Assembly (NCBI GenBank): GCA_029243025.1
Contig: JAQWSU010000024.1
Span: 1-64,000 of the forward strand
DNA length: 64,000 nucleotides
Direction of reading: 5' to 3'
Origin: Pirellulaceae bacterium
Lineage (GTDB): Bacteria; Planctomycetota; Planctomycetia; Pirellulales; Pirellulaceae
A model generated the notes under the pieces. The model was not told where the DNA came from and did not search any database. It worked only from the letters and a program-made list of their open reading frames with translations. Every line of letters starts with the position of its first letter. Position 1 is the first letter of the stretch. Below are positions 52,386 to 60,758 of the stretch, piece by piece. Both the position numbers and the translations under genes were made by a program.

Positions 52386-52941
52386 GACGGTACGGCGCGT
52401 CCAGCGTTTGTTCCCAAGGCCCGGTCTTCCGATAACCGCTGCGAGTCGTGGTGGCCGCCTCCACTCAGACGGGTTGCACAATCCGTCTCGATTAACACAA
52501 GGCCCGTCAGGAACACCTGGCCGGCCTTGGTCGTTTCGTGCGTGTATGGCGGTGTTTGCGCGATTTGGCGTCGGTCGTGACGACCGAAATCGCGTAACGC
52601 GGTCGGGCCCGCTGAGGCCCGAAAAGTCTCGAAATCGCGTGATACACCCCAAGTGAGTCCCGCGATGGAAGTCCGGTGAAAACGGCAGGTTACGAAAACG
52701 ATCTTTTTTCCACTTTGGCGTCGTTGGCCAGTAGCTGGTCGCGTTACAACCCGTGTCTCGTCGCCTTGATTCAGGTCCGATTGACCCGTTCCACGCGGCT
52801 CACCACAGAGGTCGGTTTCACTGCGGCGAACTAGGGTCGGGCGCAATCTGTTGAGGATGAAGCAACCGAAGTCTCGTAGTAAGAATGCCAAGCCGTAGCG
52901 GTGGTGGACACATGGCCTTGTTGTGTCTTAGGATGGATCGA
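52386..52941. other. Gap containing repeat copy F
   Basis: Apart from the repeat at 52436-52680, a stretch with stops in all frames; long minus-strand ORFs here are translations of the repeat. Confidence 0.5.
52436..52680 (+). repeat. Dispersed repeat, copy F (long form)
   Basis: CCGCTGCGAGTCG, GGCCGCCTCCACTCAGACGG, TTGCACAATCCGTCTCGATT, hairpin AAGGCCCGTCAGG...CCTGGCCGGCCTT, GTCGTTTCG, and then about 130 bp similar to the extension of copy D (TTTGCGCG, GACGACCGAAATCGCGTAAC, GTCTCGAAATCGCG, TACACCCC, GCGATGG). It lies 50 bp behind a PEP-CTERM gene and could terminate it. Confidence 0.85.
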
Positions 52942-53148
52942 CTAGGTACGAGCGGAAAGGGCTTCATCCACGTTTAAGTTCCATCGTGGAAATGGATCCT
53001 GAAAGCGCTTCCAAGCCTCAATTCCTGCCGAGAACTCTTTGTCGGTCAGCAAGCACTCCTGGAGCGAATCGTAGATGCCCGTCGATTTGATCAACAGATA
53101 GTCAAAGCGGCCATCCTTGGCCAATGCTACCGGCTGAGGAATTGCCAT
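52942..53148 (-). pseudogene. CobW-type GTPase relic with internal deletion, third locus
   Basis: The 68-codon frame reads LAKDGRFDYLLIKSTGIYDS, where the first part matches the CobW Walker B segment ([13 protein letters not shown] in the intact gene), and continues LQECLLTDKEFSAGIEAWKR then FQDPFPRWNL, which matches the extreme C-terminus of the intact CobW ([20 protein letters not shown]). So about 280 residues between the two parts are deleted in frame. Just upstream on the minus strand, QAAAWQFLSRQ resembles the WCWGRD protein end [11 protein letters not shown]. Gene order therefore copies the end of the 39-40 kb locus in decayed form. Confidence 0.8.
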
Positions 53149-53726
53149 GCGGCCGCTTGCTTCTGGGGTCGTTCGTTTCCGAGTGCCATTTCAGCGAGCA
53201 TTTTTCCGATGGCGGGACGTTCAGATCCGTTGGCGCTAGGAAGTTCCAAAACCGATAGTAGTTGTCGTTCCTGTAAACCTGTGAGACGTTGAACAGCGAC
53301 CATGTATTCTAAGACAACCCACCTCGTCTTCTCCAGATTGCTAAATGCGAGTGGGACACACGCGTTCCGATCCTCCGCCGTAACCGTACGAACTTGACTT
53401 GAATCCAAGCAGTGCGAAGGAACTCGGCATCGATGCAAATCCTTGTCCTCCGCAAACCAAGTTGTGTGAGTATTGGTGCAATCCGCGCGGTCGGATTGTC
53501 GGGTCGGCGCGGCGAACACTGCTGTGGAAGGAACATCGGTATGCGGCACCGTCTCTTTAGCGGGCGCCCGCCGAACAACCTCATTCGCAGCTCATTTGGG
53601 CATCCGCAGCAGCTAAAGTACGCAAGAATCGCGGAATTGACGATATGAAATTGGCTAACTCCTCTCAATTTTTGAGCGGAAAGTTTTTGATTCGACCGGA
53701 AGTCGTGGGATACTGAGGCGAGGAAA
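53149..53726. other. Gap with a minus-strand protein-like fragment
   Basis: On the minus strand about 53160-53345 the frame reads SNLEKTRWVVLEYMVAVQRL, then TGLQERQLLSVLELPSANGS and ERPAIGKMLAEMAL, helix-rich and protein-like but without a family I recognise. It has no convincing start. The PEP-CTERM gene promoter must lie to the right. Confidence 0.4.
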
Positions 53727-54538
53727 ATGCAACAAATGAGCAACAAAGCCACGTTCCCGTCATTATTTGTCTGTGCTTCCATCGTTACCCTTTCGACGTT
53801 CACTAACGGAGTACTCGCTCAGACCTACGTGGATTGGACACTTGAGACCGGCTCGAGCGGAACAGGTACACTTGCTGGTGCCGGTGGCGTGCCGGATTTC
53901 TCTTTTGCGGTCACGGGCGATTTTTCAGAGTCCGGTCTGCTGGTCGACGACGAAGATGTCTTCGATAACGCCACTTGGGAATCGCTCTTTGGCGAGGGTG
54001 ACAACCAAGAATCTCTACGGATCCAAGGCGAGGCAGATTTTCTTTCAACTTCAGTTCTGACCATCGACTTCAGCTCCTCAGTTCCCGGCAGTACGTGGGC
54101 TTTTGCCGTTACTGACCTCGAGGGCGAAGACGCGATCATCTCGGCAACGGCGTCCGGTGTGCCAGTCAGTAATGCAACTATTGCCAGTTGGTTCCAAGAG
54201 CTTTTTGACAGCAAACCAGGTCCCATCGACTTGCCGTCTGGCTTCGACGCAGCCAATGCTGCTTTGGTGGCCCAGTTTGATTCTGACGGCCTTCTGAGTC
54301 AGGTCCCCCCCCCGACCAGCCGGGTACAGAGTCGTCAAGCGGATGGTTTATTCCAAATACGCCGATTGACTCGCTAACGATTACCCATGTCAATCGATTC
54401 GGCGGCAAAGCGAGTATGCATGTTTACATTGCCGCCGTTCCAGAGCCCTCCGGCCTGACTCTGATTGGATTAGCGTCAGCGTTGACCGTCCTGTCTCTAC
54501 GGAAAACTTCACACCTGCCGTTTGGCAAGCTTAGTTGA
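53727..54538 (+). CDS. PEP-CTERM protein interrupted by a frameshift at a C9 tract
   Basis: Frame 1 (53727-54377) begins MQQMSNKATFPSLFVCASIV with a signal peptide and continues into a beta-rich acidic domain (DWTLETGSSGTGTLAGAGGV, VLTIDFSSSVPGSTWAFAVT). At nine consecutive C bases (54305-54313) the meaningful frame changes: frame 2 reads PPPDQPGTESSSGWFIPNTP, IDSLTITHVNRFGGKASMHV, YIAAVPEPSGLTLIGLASAL, ending at TGA 54536-54538, with the PEP-CTERM sorting signal. One more C (C10) would join both parts to a normal protein of about 270 aa. Either the tract varies, or this is an assembly/sequencing error; function unknown. Confidence 0.75.
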
Positions 54539-54572
54539 TTTCCGATCCCCCCAACTCCTCCCGGCGGGCTTC

Positions 54573-54816
54573 AGGCTTGATCGAACAGGATCCGCCGTTG
54601 GCTTCGGTCTAGTGTCGGAGAGATGATTGCTCGGCTCGTGACCGATGTCGTGACAGGCGTCGAGGTAAGAAGCGTCCAGGCGAGCGGTAGCGGCGACGGT
54701 CAAACTGATGGCACGAAAGAAAAGAACAAGACACGACATAAGAAGAATAGCCTCGCTTAACCAAAGCGGAACTCTTCGTGGAGTCTCGATCGCGTAGCAC
54801 CGAGGAAATCAAACGC
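54573..54816 (+). repeat. 245-bp duplicated segment, copy 2
   Basis: The counterpart of 45081-45325 (direct orientation). AGGCTTGATCGAACAGGATC starts and AAATCAAACGC ends it. On its right it joins directly the sulfatase relic at 54814-54950, so its boundary may mark an insertion or recombination point. Confidence 0.85.
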
Positions 54817-54950
54817 ATCGACATAACTAACACACGCGTAGTAGCCATGCCGTAACTCACGCACTTTTGCCGTCGAGAGTTTTCCGTCGTTCGGGATATC
54901 TGTGTAACCTTCCAATTCCTTCCAACTGCGTGTTGCCAGTTCCGGAGCAC
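54814..54950 (-). pseudogene. Sulfatase relic, internal fragment
   Basis: The minus-strand frame reads PELATRSWKELEGYTDIPND then GKLSTAKVRELRHGYYACVS then YVDA. This is the conserved middle of iduronate-2-sulfatase-like proteins (Y-DIP--G-L---K-REL-HGYYA--SYVDA). Only about 45 residues remain, between the duplicated segment and a PEP-CTERM fragment on the opposite strand. Confidence 0.75.
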
Positions 54951-55085
54951 CCTGCGGATGCCGGCTATGAGCAAGGGCCACTTCCCGGCAACGGGGCCAA
55001 TACCGTACCGGAACCTTCTGCAATCCTGTTGGTTTTACTGGGACTCGTCGGATTCTCGGCTTTCCATCGCAAACGTGCTCGATAG
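54951..55085 (+). pseudogene. PEP-CTERM sorting signal fragment
   Basis: The frame EHPADAGYEQGPLPGNGANT then VPEPSAILLVLLGLVGFSAF and HRKRAR ends at TAG 55083-55085. It is a perfect PEP-CTERM signal (PEP, hydrophobic helix, basic end), but no export signal or body precedes it: upstream DNA is the sulfatase relic in the other strand. So it is the tail of a lost gene. A strong hairpin terminator follows. Confidence 0.7.
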
Positions 55086-55117
55086 CATCGCGGTTCAATC
55101 CTTGTTGATTTAAGCAG

Positions 55118-55155
55118 CGAGGCCGCTGGGATTTACCTGGCGGCCTCGTTTCGTT
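55118..55155 (+). terminator. Intrinsic terminator after the PEP-CTERM fragment
   Basis: CGAGGCCGC (55118-55126) and GCGGCCTCG (55140-55148) are perfect nine-base complements around a 13-base loop, followed by TTTCGTTT. It lies 33 bp after the stop codon. Confidence 0.75.
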
Positions 55156-55838
55156 TGGTAGCAATGGCTTTCAGCCACCGATGGGACTGGCGCGCCGATC
55201 ATTTTCAGCCACGTTGAGCCGCGCCGCAACCTGCTGCAGTAAACGATAAGCACCCGCATGTGGGGGGTCGATCTGTAGGCATTTTCGCAGTTCCGTTGCT
55301 GCCCAGGTAAGTTTGCAGGTCGGGCTCGGGACGATCACGTTTGGTGATTTGAAATCATCGCGGGAAGGAGCAAACACACTTATCTCATCCGCACTTCGTG
55401 CGTGTCGACTGCGGGGCCCTTTCGTGCATGGAAGAGTTCGGATTGACCAACAAGAGCAAGACGGCAAGCAGAGGCTTGGCCCAGGTCGCAGAAATCCTAC
55501 TCCGCGGCCACTGCCACGATTGTGTGTAGGGTTTGAGATTGGTTGCCTTGAAGCCCGGCGATACGGACTGCTTTACGGGGGGCCTGGCTATTCGGCGAAC
55601 AAGAAAGTGATCAATCACTTGCAAGAAAGCACTCAGTTGGTCCTTTGATCGATTCATCACAGGCAACCGCTTCTGCATCCTTTGCGTCAAATTGGATTTT
55701 CGCCAGTCGAAACGTTAGTCTGTCGTACTCAGCCACGGTCGTAACCGAGATTCACCACTCATGACCGGGGAAAGAAAATGAAACAACTTCTAGTTCAGCT
55801 GCTTCTTGCTGAATGTGGAAGAGAGAAGAGATCGACCC
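55156..55838. other. Gap with a TPR-like relic
   Basis: On the minus strand about 55171-55310 the frame reads TWAATELRKCLQIDPPHAGA followed by YRLLQQVAARLN, the end of a tetratricopeptide repeat protein without its beginning. Other ORFs in the stretch are not convincing. The start region of the 55839 gene includes GGAAGAGAGAAG just upstream. Confidence 0.4.
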
Positions 55839-56783
55839 ATGGACAAGAAAAAGTCAAATTCGATTACAGGCATTCGCTTTGGAGTAATGCAGTTGCCGGA
55901 CTGGCGAAAACGGTTGTGGATAGGGTTAACGCTGTTGTTTCCACTGTTTTATGCGCCTCTAAGTTCGATGGGACAGACTCCTCTTGAAATCATGCCCACT
56001 GGGAACGAACCGAAAGGCTTCGTTCGCGTGTTCAGCAGGAAGGTCGAGGTGTTCGAGATACCGATCTACGCAACACGCGACACGCCAGACAAAAAGCTGC
56101 TGCACGCTGCAAATGTGCTAGCGCAATATCTGGACAATGATGCTGACGGAATTCCCGATAACAGACGGGTGCTGAAAGCACTGAAGGAACGCAACGGTGC
56201 GATGGTTATGTTTGCGACTGAGCGGGCTGCAAGGCGAGTTGATATCCACGACTATATCCCGGAACGGGTTTGGGATCGGATGGTGGTGGTGGCACTTTTT
56301 GGTGAAGAGACACGTCCTGGTGGTTCTGCGAATGGCGTCTTTGACGCGACGTACGAGGAAGTGCTACACCTGATCACATCAGCCGGTTATGCCCATGCGT
56401 ATCCGCGTGTCTTCGGAGAGAGGAAGGGAACTCAGATTGCGAAAGCGATGGACAAAGCCAGGGGGGGCCACTTCAACAAGGTGCCGCGGGCGTATCCTAA
56501 GAAGGCGTGGTATACGTATTACGATCGGACATGCGACTATCGATGCCAGATTACGGAATACATTTATTGGGGAATCACATCCTTGATCGGTGCCCAGGAT
56601 TTCCCGAACCGTCTCCAGGAAATTTCTGAAGAGTGGAGATTGAATACGGCTGCGAAAGTTAAGAGTGGGGACCCTGACTTATTCGCATTGCTATCGGCCC
56701 CCGAATATTCATTTCCTACGAAGCTGCCCGATGGAAACTACAAGCCTCAGGTTCAGAAGAAGTCGGGTGCACCAACCGATTGA
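55839..56783 (+). CDS. Exported protein of unknown function with EExxH-like motif
   Basis: Start taken as ATG 55839 (MDKKKSNSITGIRFGVM); a later ATG (about 55887, MQLPDWRKRLWIGLTLLF) would give a more usual signal peptide ending near SSMGQ. The mature protein contains VEVFEIPIYATRDTPDKKLL, an EF-hand-like calcium loop DNDADGIPDN (residue region 100-115), and DATYEEVLHLITSAGYAHAY, in which E-E-V-L-H recalls the inverted or shifted zinc motif of some metallopeptidase-like families. ITEYIYWGITSLIGAQDFPN near the end is also conserved in relatives I remember as uncharacterised. Function unknown; periplasmic or outside. The CRTAC1 gene follows 98 bp later. Confidence 0.7.
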   Translation: MDKKKSNSITGIRFGVMQLPDWRKRLWIGLTLLFPLFYAPLSSMGQTPLEIMPTGNEPKGFVRVFSRKVEVFEIPIYATRDTPDKKLLHAANVLAQYLDNDADGIPDNRRVLKALKERNGAMVMFATERAARRVDIHDYIPERVWDRMVVVALFGEETRPGGSANGVFDATYEEVLHLITSAGYAHAYPRVFGERKGTQIAKAMDKARGGHFNKVPRAYPKKAWYTYYDRTCDYRCQITEYIYWGITSLIGAQDFPNRLQEISEEWRLNTAAKVKSGDPDLFALLSAPEYSFPTKLPDGNYKPQVQKKSGAPTD

Positions 56784-56881
56784 TCACATTAGCCGACCAT
56801 GGTTTCATGCGACTTGCTGCTGCTAACCTTTGGATTATGGACATCCTTAAACTGTAACATCACCAATGTGGGGGAATATTC

Positions 56882-58339
56882 GTGCTTCGATCAAACCTCA
56901 TTTTCTGTTTCCTTCTCCAGCTCGCCTTAACCACATCCTCATTCGGGCAGTTCACTGATGCATCAGGAGAACTTGGATTTGGTGGCGGCGGCAAGGCTGC
57001 TTTCGGTGACTACAACAACGATGGATTTGTCGATTTGTATACCGGCAAGCTATGGAGAAATGAAAACGGTAAAAAGTTTGTCGATGTCACTGACTCAGGT
57101 GTCGGAGGTGGCGAAGGGATTTGGGGTGACTATGACAACGATGGGAATCTTGATCTGTTTACGTTCACGGGTGCGGGGGCACTCTACAAAAATACGGGAG
57201 ACGGGAAATTCGAAAAGATTGCATTTCCTGAATTGCCAACCAAAAATTCACGAGGCGCCGTGTGGATCGATATCAACAACGACAGTCTGCTCGATTTGTA
57301 TGTCGGTGGATATGAAATTTGGCAGCAGGCCGTACACCCGGATGTGGTTTACATGAACAAGGGAAACGGAGTGTTTGAAGAAGCGTGGCGATCTCCCGAA
57401 AGTTATTCTGCCCGAGGAGTCGCCGCGGCAGACTACGACGGAGATGGATTTGTTGATGTGTATGTTTCCAATTACCGCTTGCAACCCAACTTTCTCTGGA
57501 AGAACAATCAAAAGAATGGATTCGAAAACGTCGCAGAGAAATCCAAGTCGCACGGAGTTCCGGACGAAGTGATCGGCTACACCGGTGGAATCAGCTATCC
57601 CGTTTGCGGCCATACCATCGGCTCCTGTTTCAGCGACCTGAATAACGACGGTCTGATTGATCTCTTTGTTGGGAACTTCAGTCATCCACGGGCAGGTCAA
57701 GACCACCCGCAGTTTTTGCAGAACGGTGGAGCTGACAAAGCGTTTGTCTTTGAGGACAAATCGAAATCAGCCGGTTTAGCATGGCAGGAATCTTACGCGT
57801 CGCCCACGTTCGGTGATTTCAATAACGATGGTGTGCAAGACCTTTTCTTTACGACGGTCTATGGCGTGGGAAGCGGGAATATTCGGAACTACCCTGTCTT
57901 GTATCAAGGTCGAGGCGATTGGATGTTTGAAGACGTGACAGCGATCCAGAAGGTCAGCGATTTGCCACCGACCTACCAGGCAGCATGGGCAGATATCGAC
58001 AACGATGGCGACCTCGACCTGTGCACGGCCGGAAAGATTTTTCGTAATGATAATCAGCTCACCGGTAAATGGTTGAAGATAAAGTTGTCGGGTGATGGAA
58101 AGAAAACGGGCAAGTCGGGAATCGGTTCTGCCGTCCGTATCAAGGTCGGTGACGAACTCATCACTCGCCACGTTGAAAGCGGAACAGGAGAAGGCAACCA
58201 GAACGATTTGACGCTGCATTTTGGCTTTGGGGAACTGGAAGCCGATGCAGTTTCCGCCGAAGTGACCTGGCCGGGCAATTACAAACAGACCGTGGATGGA
58301 CTGAAACTGAATGCTGCACACACGATTGCGTTTGAATGA
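56882..58339 (+). CDS. CRTAC1-family secreted protein: FG-GAP/VCBS repeats plus ASPIC/UnbV domain
   Basis: Starts at GTG 56882 with GGGGAA upstream; MLRSNLIFCFLLQLALTTSS and on to FG is the signal peptide. The body consists of calcium-binding FG-GAP/VCBS repeats: AAFGDYNNDGFVDLYTG, GIWGDYDNDGNLDLFTF, VWIDINNDSLLDLYVGG, AAADYDGDGFVDVYVSN, SDLNNDGLIDLFVGN, FGDFNNDGVQDLFFTTV and AWADIDNDGDLDLCTAG. At the end is the ASPIC/UnbV domain (GIGSAVRIKVGDELITRHVE, LHFGFGELEADAVSAEVTWP). These beta-propellers are typical of planctomycete exoproteins; binding partners are unknown. Confidence 0.92.
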   Translation: MLRSNLIFCFLLQLALTTSSFGQFTDASGELGFGGGGKAAFGDYNNDGFVDLYTGKLWRNENGKKFVDVTDSGVGGGEGIWGDYDNDGNLDLFTFTGAGALYKNTGDGKFEKIAFPELPTKNSRGAVWIDINNDSLLDLYVGGYEIWQQAVHPDVVYMNKGNGVFEEAWRSPESYSARGVAAADYDGDGFVDVYVSNYRLQPNFLWKNNQKNGFENVAEKSKSHGVPDEVIGYTGGISYPVCGHTIGSCFSDLNNDGLIDLFVGNFSHPRAGQDHPQFLQNGGADKAFVFEDKSKSAGLAWQESYASPTFGDFNNDGVQDLFFTTVYGVGSGNIRNYPVLYQGRGDWMFEDVTAIQKVSDLPPTYQAAWADIDNDGDLDLCTAGKIFRNDNQLTGKWLKIKLSGDGKKTGKSGIGSAVRIKVGDELITRHVESGTGEGNQNDLTLHFGFGELEADAVSAEVTWPGNYKQTVDGLKLNAAHTIAFE

Positions 58340-58644
58340 GTGTCGAGCATGACTCTCGCCGTCGTTGCTTTGAAACGGGTTCTAATTCGGTGCTGCGTTC
58401 CCCTGATTTTCAGCGAGAATGCTCCGATGGAAATTGCCGACCACGCGCATTTGCCAGTTGATTCGATGAGCATCTTTCCATCGAAGTTTAGGCCTTGGTG
58501 AATCGTGTTTCTGTCGAGGAGGCAAGCACTCATCGTCACGCGATTGGCTGATCTGTGAAGGCTTTCTGGAGGATTGCCCCGTGTCGAAGTCCGCAGCCCA
58601 AAAATCGTATGCGTCAGTGTTCCCTTAACCTGCAAGTACGCCGC
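58340..58644. other. Gap between convergent genes
   Basis: On the minus strand about 58400-58540 RNTIHQGLNFDGKMLIESTG then KCAWSAISIGAFSLKI can be read and appears protein-like, but it has no identifiable family and no frame-consistent context. Nothing else seen. Confidence 0.35.
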
Positions 58645-60249
58645 TTATGCGTTGTTGATTTTCGGGTTGCCTGCCTCGACGACGAATGCCGCACGCGAGA
58701 AGGTATTGCCACCCGGTTTCAACACGTCATCCACCACCATGTAGTCGGACCGCCAGGAGTCCTGTGTGACGTTGCACAAAATGTAGCCGCGTTCGGCATT
58801 GTGGAATTTCACGCAGGCGTTCGTGGCCAGAATCGAATCAAGGTTCTTTGGTTTTTCAACGCCGTTCCCTCCGCTGCACAAAGACGTTGCGACGAATTCG
58901 GAGGCGACTAAAGGCTGATCCTCGCGGCGATCATCAACGCGCAATTCGTTGGCCCAATTCGTGTGAATGTCTCCTGTGAGCACGACGGGGTTGGCGATTT
59001 TTCTGTCTGCTAAAAATCGCATCAGTTGGATTCTCTCGGCCGCGTAGCCCGGCCACTGATCCATTGAATACCGACCGACGTCGTCGATAACGGATCGCTT
59101 GACCAAACCCATCATGACTTGTTGTGCCAGGACGTTCCACTTTGCCTTGGATGATATCAGCTTTTGGCAAAGCCAGTTCTTCTGGCGACGACCTAGCATC
59201 GTGTTGGCGGTGTTCAGCGCGGCATCGTTTAGCGGACTGCGCTTGTCGTTGTTGGGCTGGTCGGTGCGGTATTGGCGAGTGTCCAACACTAAGAGTTCGG
59301 CAAGCTGGCCATAGGAAGCACGTCGGTAGATTTTCATGTCGCTGCCGGTGGGCAAGCATGCGCGACGCAACGGCATCATTTCGTAATAGGCCTGATACGC
59401 GTTGGCTCGGCGCTCGAGAAAGGCAATCGGGTCGATCCCTTCTTCTTCGGAAATTTCATTGGCACAGTTGTTGTCGAATTCATGATCGTCCCATGTGACG
59501 AACCAGGGGCAATTCGCGTGCATTCCCTGCAAGAGCTGGTCACCCCGATACTGTGCATACCTTGCGCGGTAGTTATCAAGAGTTTGGATTTCATTTCCCT
59601 GATGCGTGCGGACGCTGCCGCCTCGTCCGGCTTCGTATTCATAGATGTAGTCGCCAAGGTGAAAGACCAGGTCAACGTTGTCACGAAGCATTTGTTCGTA
59701 GCCCGTGAACAAACCTTGTTCGAAGTTCTGGCAAGAGGTTACCGCGAATCGCAGTTGATTAGCCATCGCGTCGGGGGCCGGTAGGGTTCGCGTGCGACCG
59801 ATCGGACTTTCCGCATCTCCAGCGCGAAAGCGGTACCAGTACCAACGGTCCGACGGTAAGCCAGTCGGTTCAACGTGAACCGAGTGGCCGAGCTGAGGTG
59901 TTGCCGTGGTCACTCCCGACGCCACGATCGTTTTCATCGACTCGTCACTCGCGAGTTCCCAGCTCACAGCGACATTCTGGGTTGGCATGCCACCACGGGG
60001 CTGCAACGGTTGGGGTGCCAATCGAGTCCACAACACGACGCTCCGGTGATCTGGGTCGCCTGAAGCGACGCCAAGTGAAAACGGATCACTTTCAAATGAC
60101 GGTGCCGTATCAGCCGATGCCGACTGGCCCAGGAACGGGATCGAACTCAGGGCGCCGCCATACGCGAGAAAGAGCCTGCGTGAAAATCCGCGTTCATATC
60201 GTACAGCGCGCCGAAGTTGATTATTCTCTAACAGGTTAGATTTCTTCAT
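58645..60249 (-). CDS. phoD: Alkaline phosphatase D (PhoD)-family phosphodiesterase/phosphatase
   Basis: Start set at ATG 60249 (MKKSNLLENNQLRRAVRYER), preceded by GGAAG; a Tat signal follows (FSRRLFLAYGGALSSIPFLG). The N-terminal beta-sandwich reads PFSLGVASGDPDHRSVVLWT. The metallophosphatase core has FAVTSCQNFEQGLFTGYEQM, DLVFHLGDYIYEYEAG (metal-binding D-x-x-Y), FVTWDDHEFDNNCANE (WDDHE-N motif), LLVLDTRQYRTDQPN and VVLTGDIHTNWANEL (G-D-x-H). PhoD enzymes use Ca and Fe to split phosphate mono- and diesters outside the cytoplasm. Full length. The neighbourhood shows no obvious Pho box. Confidence 0.92.
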   Translation of the reverse strand: MKKSNLLENNQLRRAVRYERGFSRRLFLAYGGALSSIPFLGQSASADTAPSFESDPFSLGVASGDPDHRSVVLWTRLAPQPLQPRGGMPTQNVAVSWELASDESMKTIVASGVTTATPQLGHSVHVEPTGLPSDRWYWYRFRAGDAESPIGRTRTLPAPDAMANQLRFAVTSCQNFEQGLFTGYEQMLRDNVDLVFHLGDYIYEYEAGRGGSVRTHQGNEIQTLDNYRARYAQYRGDQLLQGMHANCPWFVTWDDHEFDNNCANEISEEEGIDPIAFLERRANAYQAYYEMMPLRRACLPTGSDMKIYRRASYGQLAELLVLDTRQYRTDQPNNDKRSPLNDAALNTANTMLGRRQKNWLCQKLISSKAKWNVLAQQVMMGLVKRSVIDDVGRYSMDQWPGYAAERIQLMRFLADRKIANPVVLTGDIHTNWANELRVDDRREDQPLVASEFVATSLCSGGNGVEKPKNLDSILATNACVKFHNAERGYILCNVTQDSWRSDYMVVDDVLKPGGNTFSRAAFVVEAGNPKINNA

Positions 60250-60758
60250 GGAAGCTTCCAATGTGCGGATGCATGGCTATCGAAAATAGAGCGTAGTAAC
60301 AAAGTATTACTAGAGCGACGGGGCCGATGATCTACTCATCGAGATCGCTCCGCCACCCTTGAAAGACGGGTGTGCTGGCCATTAAGAGCGCCGATGAAGT
60401 CGAGCGATGTTGTCCACGCATGCGCTAGTGTTGAATATTCACTTCGCCGTTTGTGCAACCTGCATCGTACCATTTCCAGCCTAGAATGCGATGTTTTTTA
60501 GTCGAATCTGAATGTGTTGACTCGCCTGCTTTATTCCAAGGCACCAAGAAGTCGTCGGGCAGCGTCGTTGATTATCTGGTGGTGACCGCACGTACTATCG
60601 GCTCTGGATTAAAAAAGATTCAGGGCAGAATCGGCCCCCGTTTTTCCTCATGGCCAAAACATAAACAAAAACACGGTAGTGAACCCAACAGCACCGCGTG
60701 GTATTGTCAAAATCAACTCTGCCGGCTCATCACCGGGAGAGTGACGGGTGCGTTATCA
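60250..60758. other. Gap upstream of PhoD
   Basis: Contains the promoter side of the minus-strand phoD gene and the end of the serine-hydrolase gene. Open frames here carry no motif. AT-rich near 60290-60310. Confidence 0.45.

Noticed and set aside
52202-52891. 229-aa minus-strand ORF
   Set aside because: Translation of the dispersed repeat copy F and the antisense of the PEP-CTERM gene end.
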